Shown in pieces: positions 38,701 to 47,446 of a stretch of DNA of 64,000 nt. This DNA comes from Asterias amurensis (Eukaryota > Echinodermata > Asteroidea > Forcipulatida > Asteriidae). Every line of letters starts with the position of its first letter. The first letter of the stretch is position 1. The notes beneath the pieces were generated by a model, which saw only the letters and a program-made list of their open reading frames with translations, made no database searches and had not been told where the DNA came from. The translations under genes and the position numbers were made by a program. The stretch lies in contig NC_092660.1 of assembly GCF_032118995.1 (NCBI RefSeq), forward strand, positions 7,269,501 to 7,333,500. Reading direction: 5' to 3'.

Positions 38701-40783
38701 TTAGTACTTGACACCCAAGGCTTTGAAGTGATGATATTAGAAATGTTGTGGGCTTTGTGGACTTACATACATTTTAACATTATTGTCCCTGAAAATTCAA
38801 AGTTTGGGTTATTGTTAAAAAGTGGTCTGTGAATTTAAAATGGCCTGGTTGGTTATCACAGTTTCCTAAATGCAAAAAAAACAATTTGTTTTGTGATCTA
38901 AAAGTGTATTACAACACAAACAACTTCTTGATCACCCATCTCCTTGACTTTGCCTGGATAAATTTCACTGCATGTTACACCACACACCACTGACCATGCA
39001 TTGCTACCCTTGCATTGCTACCCTGATTTGTAAGGCAGCATTTTGTATTAATCATGTTTCTTCTTTCTGAAGGAAAATGGTGGCAAAGAGGACATCAGCT
39101 TTTTGCTTTTGTTTGCTCTTTTTGGAGATTTTTTTCTGTGCTCTTCTTGAAACCCTTGTATTTCAACATAACATTCTGCTTTTTCAGCCTAGGCAGTGGT
39201 ACAACATGTATACATGTCCACAATTTGTGGAGAGTAAATTAGTTCCATTACTTCACTTTTCTACTCAAAATTCTCAGAAATGTTGCTTTTCTTTATTTTA
39301 TTTCATGTGTTAACATTAAGACTCTGTACAAATGATGAAACTAGACGTTACAGATTGGAATGGCACATGTACAACACGTGTTATAGTTTACAGCATGTGC
39401 TTTGGAAAAATGCATTGTGGGTAGGGCATGAGTGGCATCTGCAGAGCCCCAGAGCTATTAATTCACGTAATAAGTCATAACCAAGATATCCAGCTTTGCT
39501 GACCTCTTAGCGTCCTCCTCTTGAAAAAAGATTGCATTGCATTGCATGGTCAGTCACATTACCGGTTAGTCACATTACACTTTTTGATGACTCGTTATTA
39601 AAATGCACAATTTAGAATGTTGATTTCTTTACTCATTTCAGACTTGGAAATAAGGGTAGAAGCATATTTTGAATTGCCATGAAGATAGTCAGTGGATTTT
39701 TCTTGCAATTGAAATAACTTCATCTCTCGGTCAGTCGCATTACACCCTGTTGAAGCTCCCACAAGTACACTCACATATTGCTTAAATGAGAAACATGAAT
39801 TAAGATTCATTCTGGATTTTAAAAAGTTGTACCTGCTGCTAATCACAAATATTAAAGTTTTGCTGGAAGAATCCATGTGGGGGGAAAATATTTAACTTTG
39901 AAGAAACCACCTTAATGTTCTCACTTTTTAGGGTTCGTTCACAGCTTGTGCAAACATGAGCTGAATTTGTACAAAATGGTACAGAATGTGTTAACAAAGT
40001 TATTGTCTGTTTTCTTTCATATGTTAGCTATAACTTTTAAGTGGAAAGAAAGTTGTGACACAAATTATATTTTTTGGTGTCATGTCCATGTTTGCTTGGA
40101 ATTGCCCATAATGGTTAGAAAGATGTTTTAAAAGTAGAATATAATGATCCACAAAAATGCCTTGAAATTGGATGGTTCCCCTTTTATTTTGCGAGCTAAC
40201 ATGGTCAGCCATTTTGTGGAGTCACAAAATTGACTCCACAAAATGGCATTCCATGGTTAGTTCACAACGAAAGAGGTAAACAAAGCAATTTTGGAAGCAT
40301 TTTCGTGTTGATCTTCATGTTCTACTTTTAAAACATCTCTATGCATTTTAAAACAAACGGTTTTCAAACGTTTTCATGGACAAAGGACAAACTCGTCTGA
40401 TCCAAGGCAACTAACTTACAATTGAGGTCAAGAGTCTGTCCCAAGTTAGTGTGTTCTGTTACATTAGCTGCGGCATAATATAATGAAGTTATTTTTGTAC
40501 TAATAAAATGATTTGCATATTATGTCAAAGTACATACTTGTTCTTCAGGAGCTGCAATAAAATAGTTTGTACTGTAAAGGTTGACGAGTGCCGTTTCATT
40601 CAAGTTAATGTTTGACCTCAGAAAGAATTCATCTGGTGTGCCATGTTCAATAGTCATTTCTTGAGGTGATACAGTCAGGTTAACACTATTGGCAGCTAAC
40701 GACGGCACACATAAGCTCACTGTCAATGTGACCATACAGACAACTGAAAAGCGCAGTGGGATGAATCTGTCTTTCTTTTCCAT
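29505..40783 (-). CDS. CTNS: Cystinosin, lysosomal cystine/H+ symporter
   Basis: Eight coding exons (40783-40538, 38012-37894, 37315-37175, 35492-35393, 33575-33456, 32631-32452, 31534-31417, 29701-29505) have consensus splice sites and matching phases and give 406 residues (human: 367). Order: signal peptide, N-glycosylated lumenal domain (NLT, NET, NDT, NSS, NST sites), then seven membrane spans. Two PQ-loop motifs are clear: [14 protein letters not shown] near residue 157 and [19 protein letters not shown] near residue 299. The proton/cystine-coupling aspartates are present in [10 protein letters not shown] and LLDFTGGSF (about 220 and 323). [14 protein letters not shown] near the C-terminus is almost identical to human cystinosin. 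The family exports cystine from lysosomes using the proton gradient. The C-terminal tail is longer than in mammals and lacks a plain GYDQL lysosomal signal. I chose the ATG at 40783 because it begins a good signal peptide; a 5' UTR exon may lie upstream. Confidence 0.95.
29820..30370. repeat. ~130-bp tandem repeat in CTNS intron 7
   Basis: Three to four units, each with GAGATATGGTCCCACTTCCG, GTTGACCCGGAAGTA(G/A)AGGT, GGGGTCAC and AAGGAGTCTATAACT at roughly 130-bp spacing (29925, 30055, 30185, then a decayed one). The ORFs at 29883-30359 are products of the repeat. Confidence 0.85.
31040..31376. mobile_element. Kolobok/T2-like MITE piece in CTNS intron 7
   Basis: From AACAGCTCCCTCTGAAGTTA to AATAGTGTCCAGTGTCTTTA, i.e. 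the inner part and the right end of the family; the left end is missing or replaced. Confidence 0.75.
31417..31534 (-). CDS. CTNS: CTNS exon 7
   Basis: Acceptor TTCCTACAG, donor AACA/GTAAGT. Encodes [20 protein letters not shown] then [19 protein letters not shown]: the second half of the second PQ-loop and the following membrane span with the conserved Asp. Confidence 0.95.
31739..32120. mobile_element. Full-length Kolobok/T2-like MITE in CTNS intron 6
   Basis: TTAA at both ends; AAGGCACTGTACATGTTTGG left, inverted AAGGGAAGGTACATGTTTGG right. The end sequence TACATGTTTGG differs from the usual GGACACTATTGG, so this is a subfamily. 374 bp between the TTAA copies. Confidence 0.8.
32452..32631 (-). 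CDS. CTNS: CTNS exon 6
   Basis: Acceptor TTTCTTAG, donor CCTCAG/GTAAGT, exactly 60 codons. RGGQRVS matches human cystinosin; two membrane spans follow, then [16 protein letters not shown], the start of the second PQ-loop. Confidence 0.95.
33239..33400. mobile_element. Palindromic MITE in CTNS intron 5
   Basis: GAAACCACGGCTTCGGCTCC on the left and, inverted, GAAACCACAGCTTCGGCTTT on the right, with further mirrored TGGCTCAGGCT/AGCCTGAATCC. It ends about 55 bases from the exon 5 donor. Confidence 0.75.
33456..33575 (-). CDS. CTNS: CTNS exon 5
   Basis: Acceptor TTTATTTTGTAG, donor TATGAT/GTGAGT, exactly 40 codons. [20 protein letters not shown] corresponds to human [20 protein letters not shown], with the functional Asp in ND. 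Confidence 0.95.
33712..34990. repeat. Dispersed deuterostome-type repeat, split by a fold-back element
   Basis: 33712-33842 holds TGTATAGCACTTTATCACAG, CCCGAGGGGCATCTCAAAGC; 34795-34990 holds AAAGCAATGGTTAAGTGTCT, TGCTCAGGGACACAAGTGTC and GGGGTTCGAACCC. These belong to one widespread repeat, whose two halves are separated by the 952-bp element at 33843-34794. The tail resembles the copy at 37640-37770. The GGTTCGAACCC is B-box-like, but no A box fits. Confidence 0.65.
33843..34794. mobile_element. 952-bp fold-back element (TAGCCCACC family), 9-bp duplication
   Basis: Ends TAGCCCACCTTGTTGAGCTG on both sides (inverted), arms more than 300 bp long and nearly identical (each codes the same 65-residue ORF by mirror), and a CG-rich centre (GGCGGCGCCCAAGAA). 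Flanks ATACAGCCT (33834-33842) and GTACAGCCT (34795-34803) are a 9-bp duplication with one mismatch. Mutator-like by duplication length and arm length; no transposase. A 255-bp relative is at 52014-52268. Confidence 0.85.
35393..35492 (-). CDS. CTNS: CTNS exon 4
   Basis: Acceptor TTTTCTTTCAG, donor GTTAAG/GTATGT. One base completes Ser, then [20 protein letters not shown] and [13 protein letters not shown], parallel to human [20 protein letters not shown]. Confidence 0.95.
35580..35680. mobile_element. Palindromic MITE fragment
   Basis: CTAGTGGTTTAAACCCGCCG then GGCCTGGTTCTTTATAATTT and its inverted copy around GAGACGAAGTCGAGG. Same family as the complete palindrome at 42931-43026; the right end is replaced by the minisatellite. 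Confidence 0.7.
35680..36175. repeat. ~45-bp minisatellite in CTNS intron 3
   Basis: Eleven or so units built on TTGGCTTCTTCTTCCCACGT followed by AACACTCATCAAATTTGGCC. Mostly 45 bp, with a few 44-bp and shorter ones, so ORFs on the minus strand ([15 protein letters not shown] repeats) are spurious. The phrase decays further to about 36380. Confidence 0.9.
36380..37174. other. CTNS intron 3, remainder
   Basis: Contains a short direct repeat (GTGACGTCACAGTCAAAGCG at 36747 and GTGATGTCACAGTCACAGCG at 36802, both followed by CGAGCGT). No gene. Confidence 0.45.
37175..37315 (-). CDS. CTNS: CTNS exon 3
   Basis: Acceptor ATTTTCCAG, donor AAAAG/GTAAGT. Encodes the end of the lumenal domain and first membrane span: [20 protein letters not shown] then QVLLNHKRK, the first PQ-loop. 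Confidence 0.95.
37347..37531. mobile_element. Left half of TTAA/AGGAACAC-family palindrome
   Basis: AAAGGACACATTGCATCGGG, GAAAAGCGTTTGAAACTG, ATGCCTCGAAATTGCATGG and CAGCCATTTTATGGAGTC follow the order of the complete copy at 57915-58304. The mirrored half is missing. Confidence 0.75.
37640..37790. repeat. Dispersed repeat fragment
   Basis: CACTGGGTGGAAAAAAGCAA, GTGTCTTGCTCAAGGACACA and GATTGGAACCCA match the right part of the repeat at 34860-34950. Confidence 0.65.
37894..38012 (-). CDS. CTNS: CTNS exon 2
   Basis: Acceptor TTTTTATCACAG, donor GGAAA/GTAAGT, ends with two bases of a split codon. Encodes lumenal [20 protein letters not shown] then [19 protein letters not shown] with three N-glycosylation sites; human [20 protein letters not shown] is the counterpart. 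Confidence 0.92.
38245..38375. repeat. AAGTC-based minisatellite in CTNS intron 1
   Basis: CTCAAGTCAAGTCACAAGTC-like units of about 30 bp, four or five copies, separated by AATTGCT or ATTTTTGCT. Confidence 0.85.
38515..40425. mobile_element. TTAA/AGGAACAC-family palindrome, interrupted
   Basis: The left end (GGGACACGTTGCCTTGGATG, then GAAATGCATATGG) breaks at 38596 and resumes at 40108 with AATGGTTAGAAAGATGTTTT. It continues through the palindrome centre (TGTGGAGTCACAAAATTGAC) to the right end ATCCAAGGCAACTAAC at about 40418. The 1.5 kb in between is a separate element. Confidence 0.75.
38597..40107. mobile_element. GGGC-ended DNA element with GGTCAGTCRCATTACAC motif array
   Basis: Ends GGGCTATTCCATGG and, inverted, GGGCAATTCCAAGC. 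Flanks ATAT and ATAA suggest a 4-bp duplication with one mismatch. The word GGTCAGTC(G/A)CATTACAC recurs inside, near 38620, 39550, 39565 and 39730. 1511 bp, no transposase domain; ORFs at 39054-39876 show nothing recognisable. Confidence 0.65.
40538..40783 (-). CDS. CTNS: CTNS exon 1 (first coding exon)
   Basis: ATG at 40783, donor [32 protein letters not shown] then [13 protein letters not shown] is a classic signal peptide (basic start, hydrophobic core, small residues at cleavage), followed by lumenal [19 protein letters not shown]. The frame stays open upstream to 40834, but a plausible acceptor (TTCTATTTTAG) lies at about 40811, which suggests a separate 5' UTR exon. Confidence 0.92.
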
Positions 40784-40834
40784 TATGGTAGCTGCTCTGA
40801 TGGAGTTACTAAAATAGAAGCAAAACACTACCAT

Positions 40835-41200
40835 TAAAAATAATGTTAGACATTGAGGGACATTGAGGGACTAGGAAACTACCAGTACAGAGAAACTGTT
40901 CGTCTGGATAGGGAGAAAATGTGGATAAGGCGCCTACAGACTAGACTATTTAATGCCATAGTCTGAACATCCAATTGAATTGAAGGAGATGACCAACAAT
41001 TTGTATTGTCTTTGCCGTCTTCTTTTTCGATAGAAATTCCCCTTTTTAGTCTGCCACATTCACTAATTACCTGTCTACCACCCCTTTTTCCACCTATATA
41101 AATATAGTTTTGTCTTTTATGTTTCCTCCTTTTTTTTCATTTTCACTTAAAATATTTAATTTTTCTCCCCATATTATTGGCACGCCATAGAATCTCAGAT
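40835..41200. other. Upstream region of CTNS, no gene
   Basis: Contains a short tandem duplication GACATTGAGGGA (40852-40871). No CpG-rich promoter stands out. Confidence 0.4.
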
Positions 41201-42200
41201 AGCAACCATATCATGTGATCTACATCTGTTCCACACCAACTTGACGATCGTACCAATCGTACCAACTCTAGTTGAGACTGGTCCCAACTTGAGTGTTAGA
41301 GTTGGGGCCGCACAGCTATAGTTGGGACAGTAATGCAGGGTACCAGCGCGTTGCAGTGGTACCAGGGTTGTTTTTTGCTGCTGTGTACTGGTTGTGTGTG
41401 CTCAGATAAAACAGTGTAGGCATGCGCATGAGACTACATGTACCTCAATGGTGTGAGCCAGTCTTGAAATCAAGTCGGAAATTGTTTAGCAGTGTAGTTA
41501 CAGGAACAGGCAGCGCTTATTCTAGGTGTGAGCTAGCATTGCTTTTGTGGCTGGAGCGCGGCGGGGTGTAGTAGAAAGGTTTGAGTGGGTACATAATTAT
41601 TCTCAAGTACTTCTTTATATAGTTTTGTATAAAAAATTAGCGTGTATACGCGTCCGAGCCTACAAAAACATGCCTAGAGGCCAAGTCAACAAGCAAAGTC
41701 AATAGAAATAGTATTTCTACAGTTGGGACTGTCCCAACTAGAGTAGTGACTGTCGCGACAGTAATGACTGTCGCAACTATAGTTGACACCATCCCTACCA
41801 GATAAAATATTGTAAAATAAATTTCTTTGGTCTATCCCCACTACAGTTGGGACAGTCATTACTACAGTTGGGACTGGGGGTCCCAACTAGAGTATTGACT
41901 GTCCCAACTGTACCAATGACTGTCCCAACTATAGTTTAGACCATCCCTATCAGATAAAATATTATATAATAAATTTGGTCTATCCCCACCATGCCCACTG
42001 CAGTTGGGACTGTCATTACTACAGTTGGGACTAGGGGTCCCAACTAGAGTAATGACTGTCCCAACTGTACCAATGAATGTCCAAACTATAGTTGAGAAAA
42101 TATTATAAAATAAATTTGGTCTATCCCCACTGCAATTGGGACAGTCATTACTCTAGTTGGGACTGGGGGTCCCAACTAGAGTAACGACTGTCCCATCTAC
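41200..42200. repeat. AGTTGGGACT palindromic complex repeat
   Basis: The palindromic pair AGTTGGGAC and GTCCCAACT occurs more than a dozen times, mostly as GTCCCAACTAGAGTAATGAC and its relatives. From 41740 the arrangement becomes a tandem repeat with spacing of about 130-155 bp (GGGGTCCCAACTAGAG at 41877, 42034 and 42166), each unit with CATCCCTATCAGATAAAAT and TTTGGTCTATCCCCA. No gene. Confidence 0.85.
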
Positions 42201-42930
42201 ATTTAACAAATAACATTGTTCAGAGTCATAAAAAAATAATATTACAGTTTTTAATTATACTGAATGTTTTTTAATGTTAATTTTTTAATAAATATTAACT
42301 TTATTGATGTTAAGTTTTAAAATGTATTGATGTGCCTGACCATTCATGAATTGCGCGAAACATAAACAGATGGCGGGAAACTTGGAAGAGCCTAGTAAAA
42401 TAACTAATTTAGTAACTTTGCTCCTTGCCTTGGCTGAAGTAGTTGGATAACAAATTTTGTTATGTAGACGAGTATTTCATATTAAAGCAGGGAACCTAAG
42501 TAAATATTGTGACAACTTTGGCAGGAGTAGGCCGGTCTGTCCAAAGCTTTGGGAAAGAACCGTGGTTTGAAACTTGAGATATGGCTACTAACTATTAAAT
42601 ATCAGTGATATAAAATAATTAATTTTGGTTGCACCTGTTCTTGTAAGACAGTTTCTTCATTCCTATTGGTCGAGAGCAATGGCTGAAACAGTTATGCCAC
42701 ATCACGCGATACGCGCGACGCGTACAGCATTCCCTTACAAGGAGTTGTTTACCCGTGGGCGGCGGAGGGCTAAATACCAGTTCATAGCTAGAGGGGTGTT
42801 GTGTTGAAAGAAATCATTGAACAATTATAATTTTTGCATTTATTTTACTTTTTGACCAAAAAGTGTTGATGTTTTTGACCGAAAAGGTATTTATGAATGG
42901 GAATCAAAGTGTGTTGAATCAGTTTTCAAC
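42201..42930. other. No gene recognised
   Basis: AT-rich DNA. ORF 42625-42807 (60 codons) has no domain. GTACAACAATAA-type motifs absent; nothing further seen. Confidence 0.35.
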
Positions 42931-43026
42931 TAGTGGTTTAAGCCCGCCTGGTTCTTGATAATTTACCTCGACTTCGTCTCAGTAAAATTATCAAGAACCA
43001 GGCCTCGTTGGGATTAAACCACTAGT
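42931..43026. mobile_element. ~96-bp perfect-type palindromic MITE
   Basis: ACTAGTGGTTTAAGCCCGCC at the left; inverted ACTAGTGGTTTAATCCCAAC at the right; CCTGGTTCTTGATAATTTAC mirrored around CGACTTCGTCTC. Relative of the fragment at 35580. Confidence 0.8.
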
Positions 43027-43470
43027 TGTAAACCTTTTCACCACACATTGATTCCCTTATTATATAAATATAATAATAATTAAAAAAAATATGGAAAAAA
43101 CCCAAGTTTTTAACAAAATCTATTAAAAGAACTAATCAATGTTCAGAAATAATTTGAAAAAAGAAATTTATTACAATTAAAACTTAATGTAAACCCAGAA
43201 TATAATTATGTAGCTTAAAAACATGAATAAATAAACCTTTAACCACGACGCTATTCTCACGTGTAGTGTTAGCTCCGCCCCCAAACACCACCCCTCCTCG
43301 ACCCCATCCCCAACCAGCCCAACTATCCTAAAACAACAATAAAGATGTTTTATTTTACCCTCAGACCACATAAGCTGAGTAGCATTGACAGTATTTCACC
43401 TTGTTTTCAACGTAGCTTCAATTGTTCTACTTTTACACTGGAAGTTGCATTATTGCGCTACTGGTTGCAC
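43027..43470. other. No gene recognised
   Basis: AT-rich up to 43180, then ordinary DNA. The open frames at 43177-43371 (minus) and 43345-43581 show no domain; the second runs into the start of the Ngaro-type element. Confidence 0.35.
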
Positions 43471-44458
43471 AATAATTCATTTTATCAACTAAATGATCAA
43501 ATGCCTTATACTCAGCATAAGGCTGGGTGGTGCATGTTGTTGTTCATAAATGGTGGGGTGACTGCTGGCCAGTCTATGTGAGTTTAAAGCAATGCTGAGC
43601 ATTATAACAGGTCATGTGACTGGTTGGATGGCCTCTGAGGGCTGTTCGCATGGATACAAGGGATCCACCAGTGTGGGTTGTTAACCAATCAGCAAGCAGC
43701 TTTGGTCAGAATCAGGTTTTTGATTGGGTAAGGGCATTGGCCAATCATAGGTTTAAATTTCAACTTCTAACCAATGGGGTTACATTATCTAAGGGGGTCT
43801 TTTTGGAGGGAAAACGTTAAACATCACTTTTGTCACAGTTTTTGTTGGGGATGCAACAAATATTTTTTAGTTACAGGCGCTGATGATAAAGTTAATTTAC
43901 CTAATAAAAAAATAGTGGGTTCAACAGACGTCTGTGCGGAGGCAAGGAGCATTTGATTTTGAGGTCTTTCCTACAAGTGTTCTTCAGCGGACGTGTATGT
44001 CTACATTTGCGAGGTTCTCTCTACACCACTGTGTGTGCGCCAGCGATTGCTGCCAGCCTTTTTGAAGTTCCTCGTCGTGCACGAGTTCGAGTATCAAGGA
44101 AAAGAGAGTAGAGGATACCACATCCAACCAACTGTCGGCGCTTGAGCTACGCGGGGCCGGACATCGGGTTCAACTTTAGGAATCATCTAAATACTAACTT
44201 TGTGGGACTCAGGAAGATATTTTCTTTCTTATTTTACCGCGTAGGCGAGACTTTTATTTATATTAATTAGCCTAGTAGATCGGGACGGAGTTAAGACATT
44301 CTTCCTGTCGCCGATTTGAACTTTTTTGTTGGCATTATGCCACGACCAAGGAGGGCCAGCCGTTTACCGGCGCGCTTCGCAGCGGAGACCACCAGCTCGC
44401 TCGCACCATTAGCGCCCCCCCCCCCGCCAGCCACCGGCTGTTCGGCCTCCTGCCACCG

Positions 44459-45842
44459 GAAATGAAGGGCCACCGGCGGCTAAGAGAGCTAGAGGTCAGC
44501 AACGTGACGAGCAGCAACCAACTGATGACGGCAATGGCAGGAATGTGCAAGGTCAACATGGTCAAGGGGTGCAGTTGGGTGAGTCCGGACAGCATCTTGG
44601 TGATATTTTGCAAGGGCAATTCGGGGGGCAGTCGCGGGACATTAATTTGCCCAATTTCAATGGTAGTAGTAGTGACAGTCAGGGTAGGCCTATTGGTAAT
44701 ATTAATAATCATAGCAGTGGCAGTAGTGATGTTCGTACAAGTTCAGGTACAAGTGCCAGTATCATGGGTATGGGTAACGGTGTTGCAGATAATAATAATG
44801 CCACAGTCCTATTGAATAATGCTTTGTCGGCTAACGTTGGCAGTAGTGCCGGTGGCCATGGTAGCAGTGCCAGTAGTGGGGGCAATCTTGATGGTATGGC
44901 TGTTGCAAATTTCTGTGGTCAACCCTTCCCTAGCACAGCCCCAGCTATGGTTCCTAGCTTTAGGGGGAACACTCATGGGTTGGGGTTATCAGTACCCATG
45001 TCCATAAAACAAAAAATTTGGGACGGGGCATTTGTCGATTTCTCACAATTGCTAACTGACAACTCGATCAAGTAGCTGGCGACCTGCCAGCAACAGCAAT
45101 CAGAGTTTACACTTGCGGTGGAAGGGGAGAGGATTGTGTTCAAGCAACCTTCCTTGAAAAGGAAAATTGATAGTTTTGACAAATGGCTCTCGGCATTTCA
45201 TGTATTTATGTCAATATATCTTGAGCGGCATGCAGCTCGTGCAGCAGAGCTGTTAAAATATGCCGAAACCATTAGATTAGCTTCAGTACAGTTTTCTGGG
45301 TTTGGGTGGAGGACTTACGACGAACAGTTTCGTCTGAGGCACGCTGTTAATCCAGCCAGTAGTTGGGGAATCATGGATATCGAGCTGTGGGTAACCGTAG
45401 CAGCAGCGGCATCAATTGGTAGCGCAACCCCTAGCCCTCAGCCCAATACTAACCGTTACAGCACTTTTGGTCCTACAGCGGGCGGCCGTGGCCTCGCTCC
45501 CTAGGCTCTGGTGGTGTGTGTTATGCATTCAACAGGGCCCAGGGTTGCCGGTTTGCGCCGTGCAAATTTGTGCACAAATGTAGTATATGTTTGCGCGCAA
45601 ACCACAATGCGCTAAGTTGCCGGGCACGATTTGGCTCCCAGCCAGCAGCAGGCGCTGGTAATGGGTCGCGCAACGTGAGGCGCGTTGATAGCGGGCGGGC
45701 ACCAGTGGCAGAGGCGGGTCAAAGGGCACTGCCAGCAGTAGTGCGTTCACCAGCTGTCAAGGGGACGGGAGCTGCAGCAGCTCCAGCTACTGCTGCTGCG
45801 GGTAAGCTCAATAACAATTTTCGTGCCTCCTACCCCAATTAA
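44459..45842 (+). pseudogene. Gag-like part of the Ngaro-type fossil
   Basis: An Asn/Ser/Gly-rich stretch (44545-45075) is followed by a helical region typical of YR-retroelement gag proteins (KIDSFDKWLSAFHVFMSIYL, FGWRTYDEQFRLRHAVNPAS, WGIMDIELW) and by Cys/His knuckles (CYAFNRAQGCRFAPCKFVHKC type, then CSICLRANHNALSC). The gag protein would package the element RNA. Present as several separate reading frames; fossil. Confidence 0.65.
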
Positions 45843-45929
45843 GTTGTTTGTTTTGAGGGAGTGGTTTGAACAGTATCCAAATAGGCATGCCACCATGACT
45901 TTGATGGATGGTTTTAGGTATGCTTTAGT

Positions 45930-47446
45930 TTGCATTACGTAGGACCTAGGGTGCAACGGGATTCTAATTGCTTGCCATCCGCTCATCAGCGTCCACAGGT
46001 TGTGCGTGAGAAATTGGCGAAAGAGATTAGCCTAGGCCGCGTTGCTGGTCCTTTTTTGTCCCGACCGCTACCACAGCTGCAGTGTTCGCCGATTGGGCTT
46101 GTACCAAAGAGTGAGCCAAATACATTTCGTCTTATTCACCATTTATCCTTTCCTACCGGTGAGTCTATTAATGATTTCATTGAGCAGGAAAAGTGTGTTG
46201 TGCATTATGCCTCATTTGATCATGCAGTCAACTTGGTTATGCAGGCTGGTGATGATGGCGCTTGGTTGGCGAAATCGGATATTAAATCTGCTTTTAGGTT
46301 ACTTCCAGTGCACCCTAGGGACTATCAATTGTTAGGTTTCATGTTTGATGGATTGTATTATTATGATAAGTGCTTGCCTATGGGCTGTTCAATTTCATGT
46401 TCGCTGTTTGAGATGTTTAGCACGTTTTTAGACTTTCGTATTCAGCAAGTTACGGGTTCCTCTTTAATAACTCATTACTTAGATGATTTTTTGTTTGTTG
46501 GCACATCAGTGGAGGCATGTGCGCATTCATTGACAGCATTTACTGCCATCTGTCATGGGCTAGGTGTGCCCATTGCGCAAGAAAAGACTCAAGGGCCAGT
46601 GCAGGTTTTTAAGGGTCTAAAAAGTCAGATAAGACGCGTCTTATCCGCAGGAAAATACGGTACTTATTTGGGCCTAGAAATCGACGCAGTAGTTGGGCAG
46701 ATTCGCGTGCCAGCACCTAAAGTGTTAGCACTGTGTAGTAAAATCCAAGAGGCTTTGAGTAAGCGAGAATTAACTTTGGTGGAAGTGCAATCTTTGATTG
46801 GATCTTTGAATTTTGTATGTAAAGCAATTTCCCTTTGTCGGGCATTTTGCAGGCGACTCATTGCTTTGACTCAAGGTTTAAGGAAACCGCATCACAGGGT
46901 GACACTTTCTCATGGAGCTAGGCTTGATTTATTGATGTGGCTGGAGTTCTTGGCCCACTTTAATGGGATTTCACCATTTTTAGATTGTAATTGGGACAAT
47001 GCCTTGAATTGTTTATGGATGCTGCTGCATCTGTGGGTTTTGGTGGGTGTTTTCAAGGCAAGTGGTTTCAAGGACGTTGGCAACAGTGTATTATTGCTGA
47101 CCCTCCATCAATTGCATTTTTTGATTTTTTTCCAGTTGTAGTGGCGGTGTTGTGCTGGGGGCCTTTGTTGGCAAGCCGTCAGGTGCTTTTTCGAACAGAT
47201 AACTTGGCGGTTGTGCATATCATCAATGGTCAGACTTCACGGTGTACACGCATCATGCATTTAGTGCGTCTGTTTGTGTTACATTGCCTTCGTTTTCGCA
47301 TTGTATTTAGGGACAAGCACATTTCGGGCTTCACTAATGTTTTGGCGGATGCTTTGTCTCGTTTCCAGATGGAGCGTTTGCGAGCAGCGGCTGCTGACGC
47401 AGATGCGAACATGACCCCCCTTCCGGAACTTCCCATGATATGGTAG
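45930..47446 (+). pseudogene. Reverse transcriptase and RNase H part of the Ngaro-type fossil
   Basis: RT blocks are clear: SPIGLVPKSEPNTFRLIHHL, WLAKSDIKSAFRLLPVHP with a catalytic Asp, DKCLPMGCSISCSLFE, THYLDDFLFVG (the YxDD core) and a LGLEI block. An RNase H domain follows with LFMDAAASVGFGGCF, FRTDNLAVV and DALSRF. The YLDD core and the way RNase H ends in ADALSR are typical of DIRS/Ngaro elements. Fossil. Confidence 0.8.

Noticed and set aside
40784-40834. Upstream extension of the CTNS frame (MVVFCFYFSNSIRAAT)
   Set aside because: A likely splice acceptor lies inside it and the downstream ATG starts a better signal peptide.
44291-44712. Minus-strand ORFs
   Set aside because: Antisense to the gag-like part of the retroelement; no domain.
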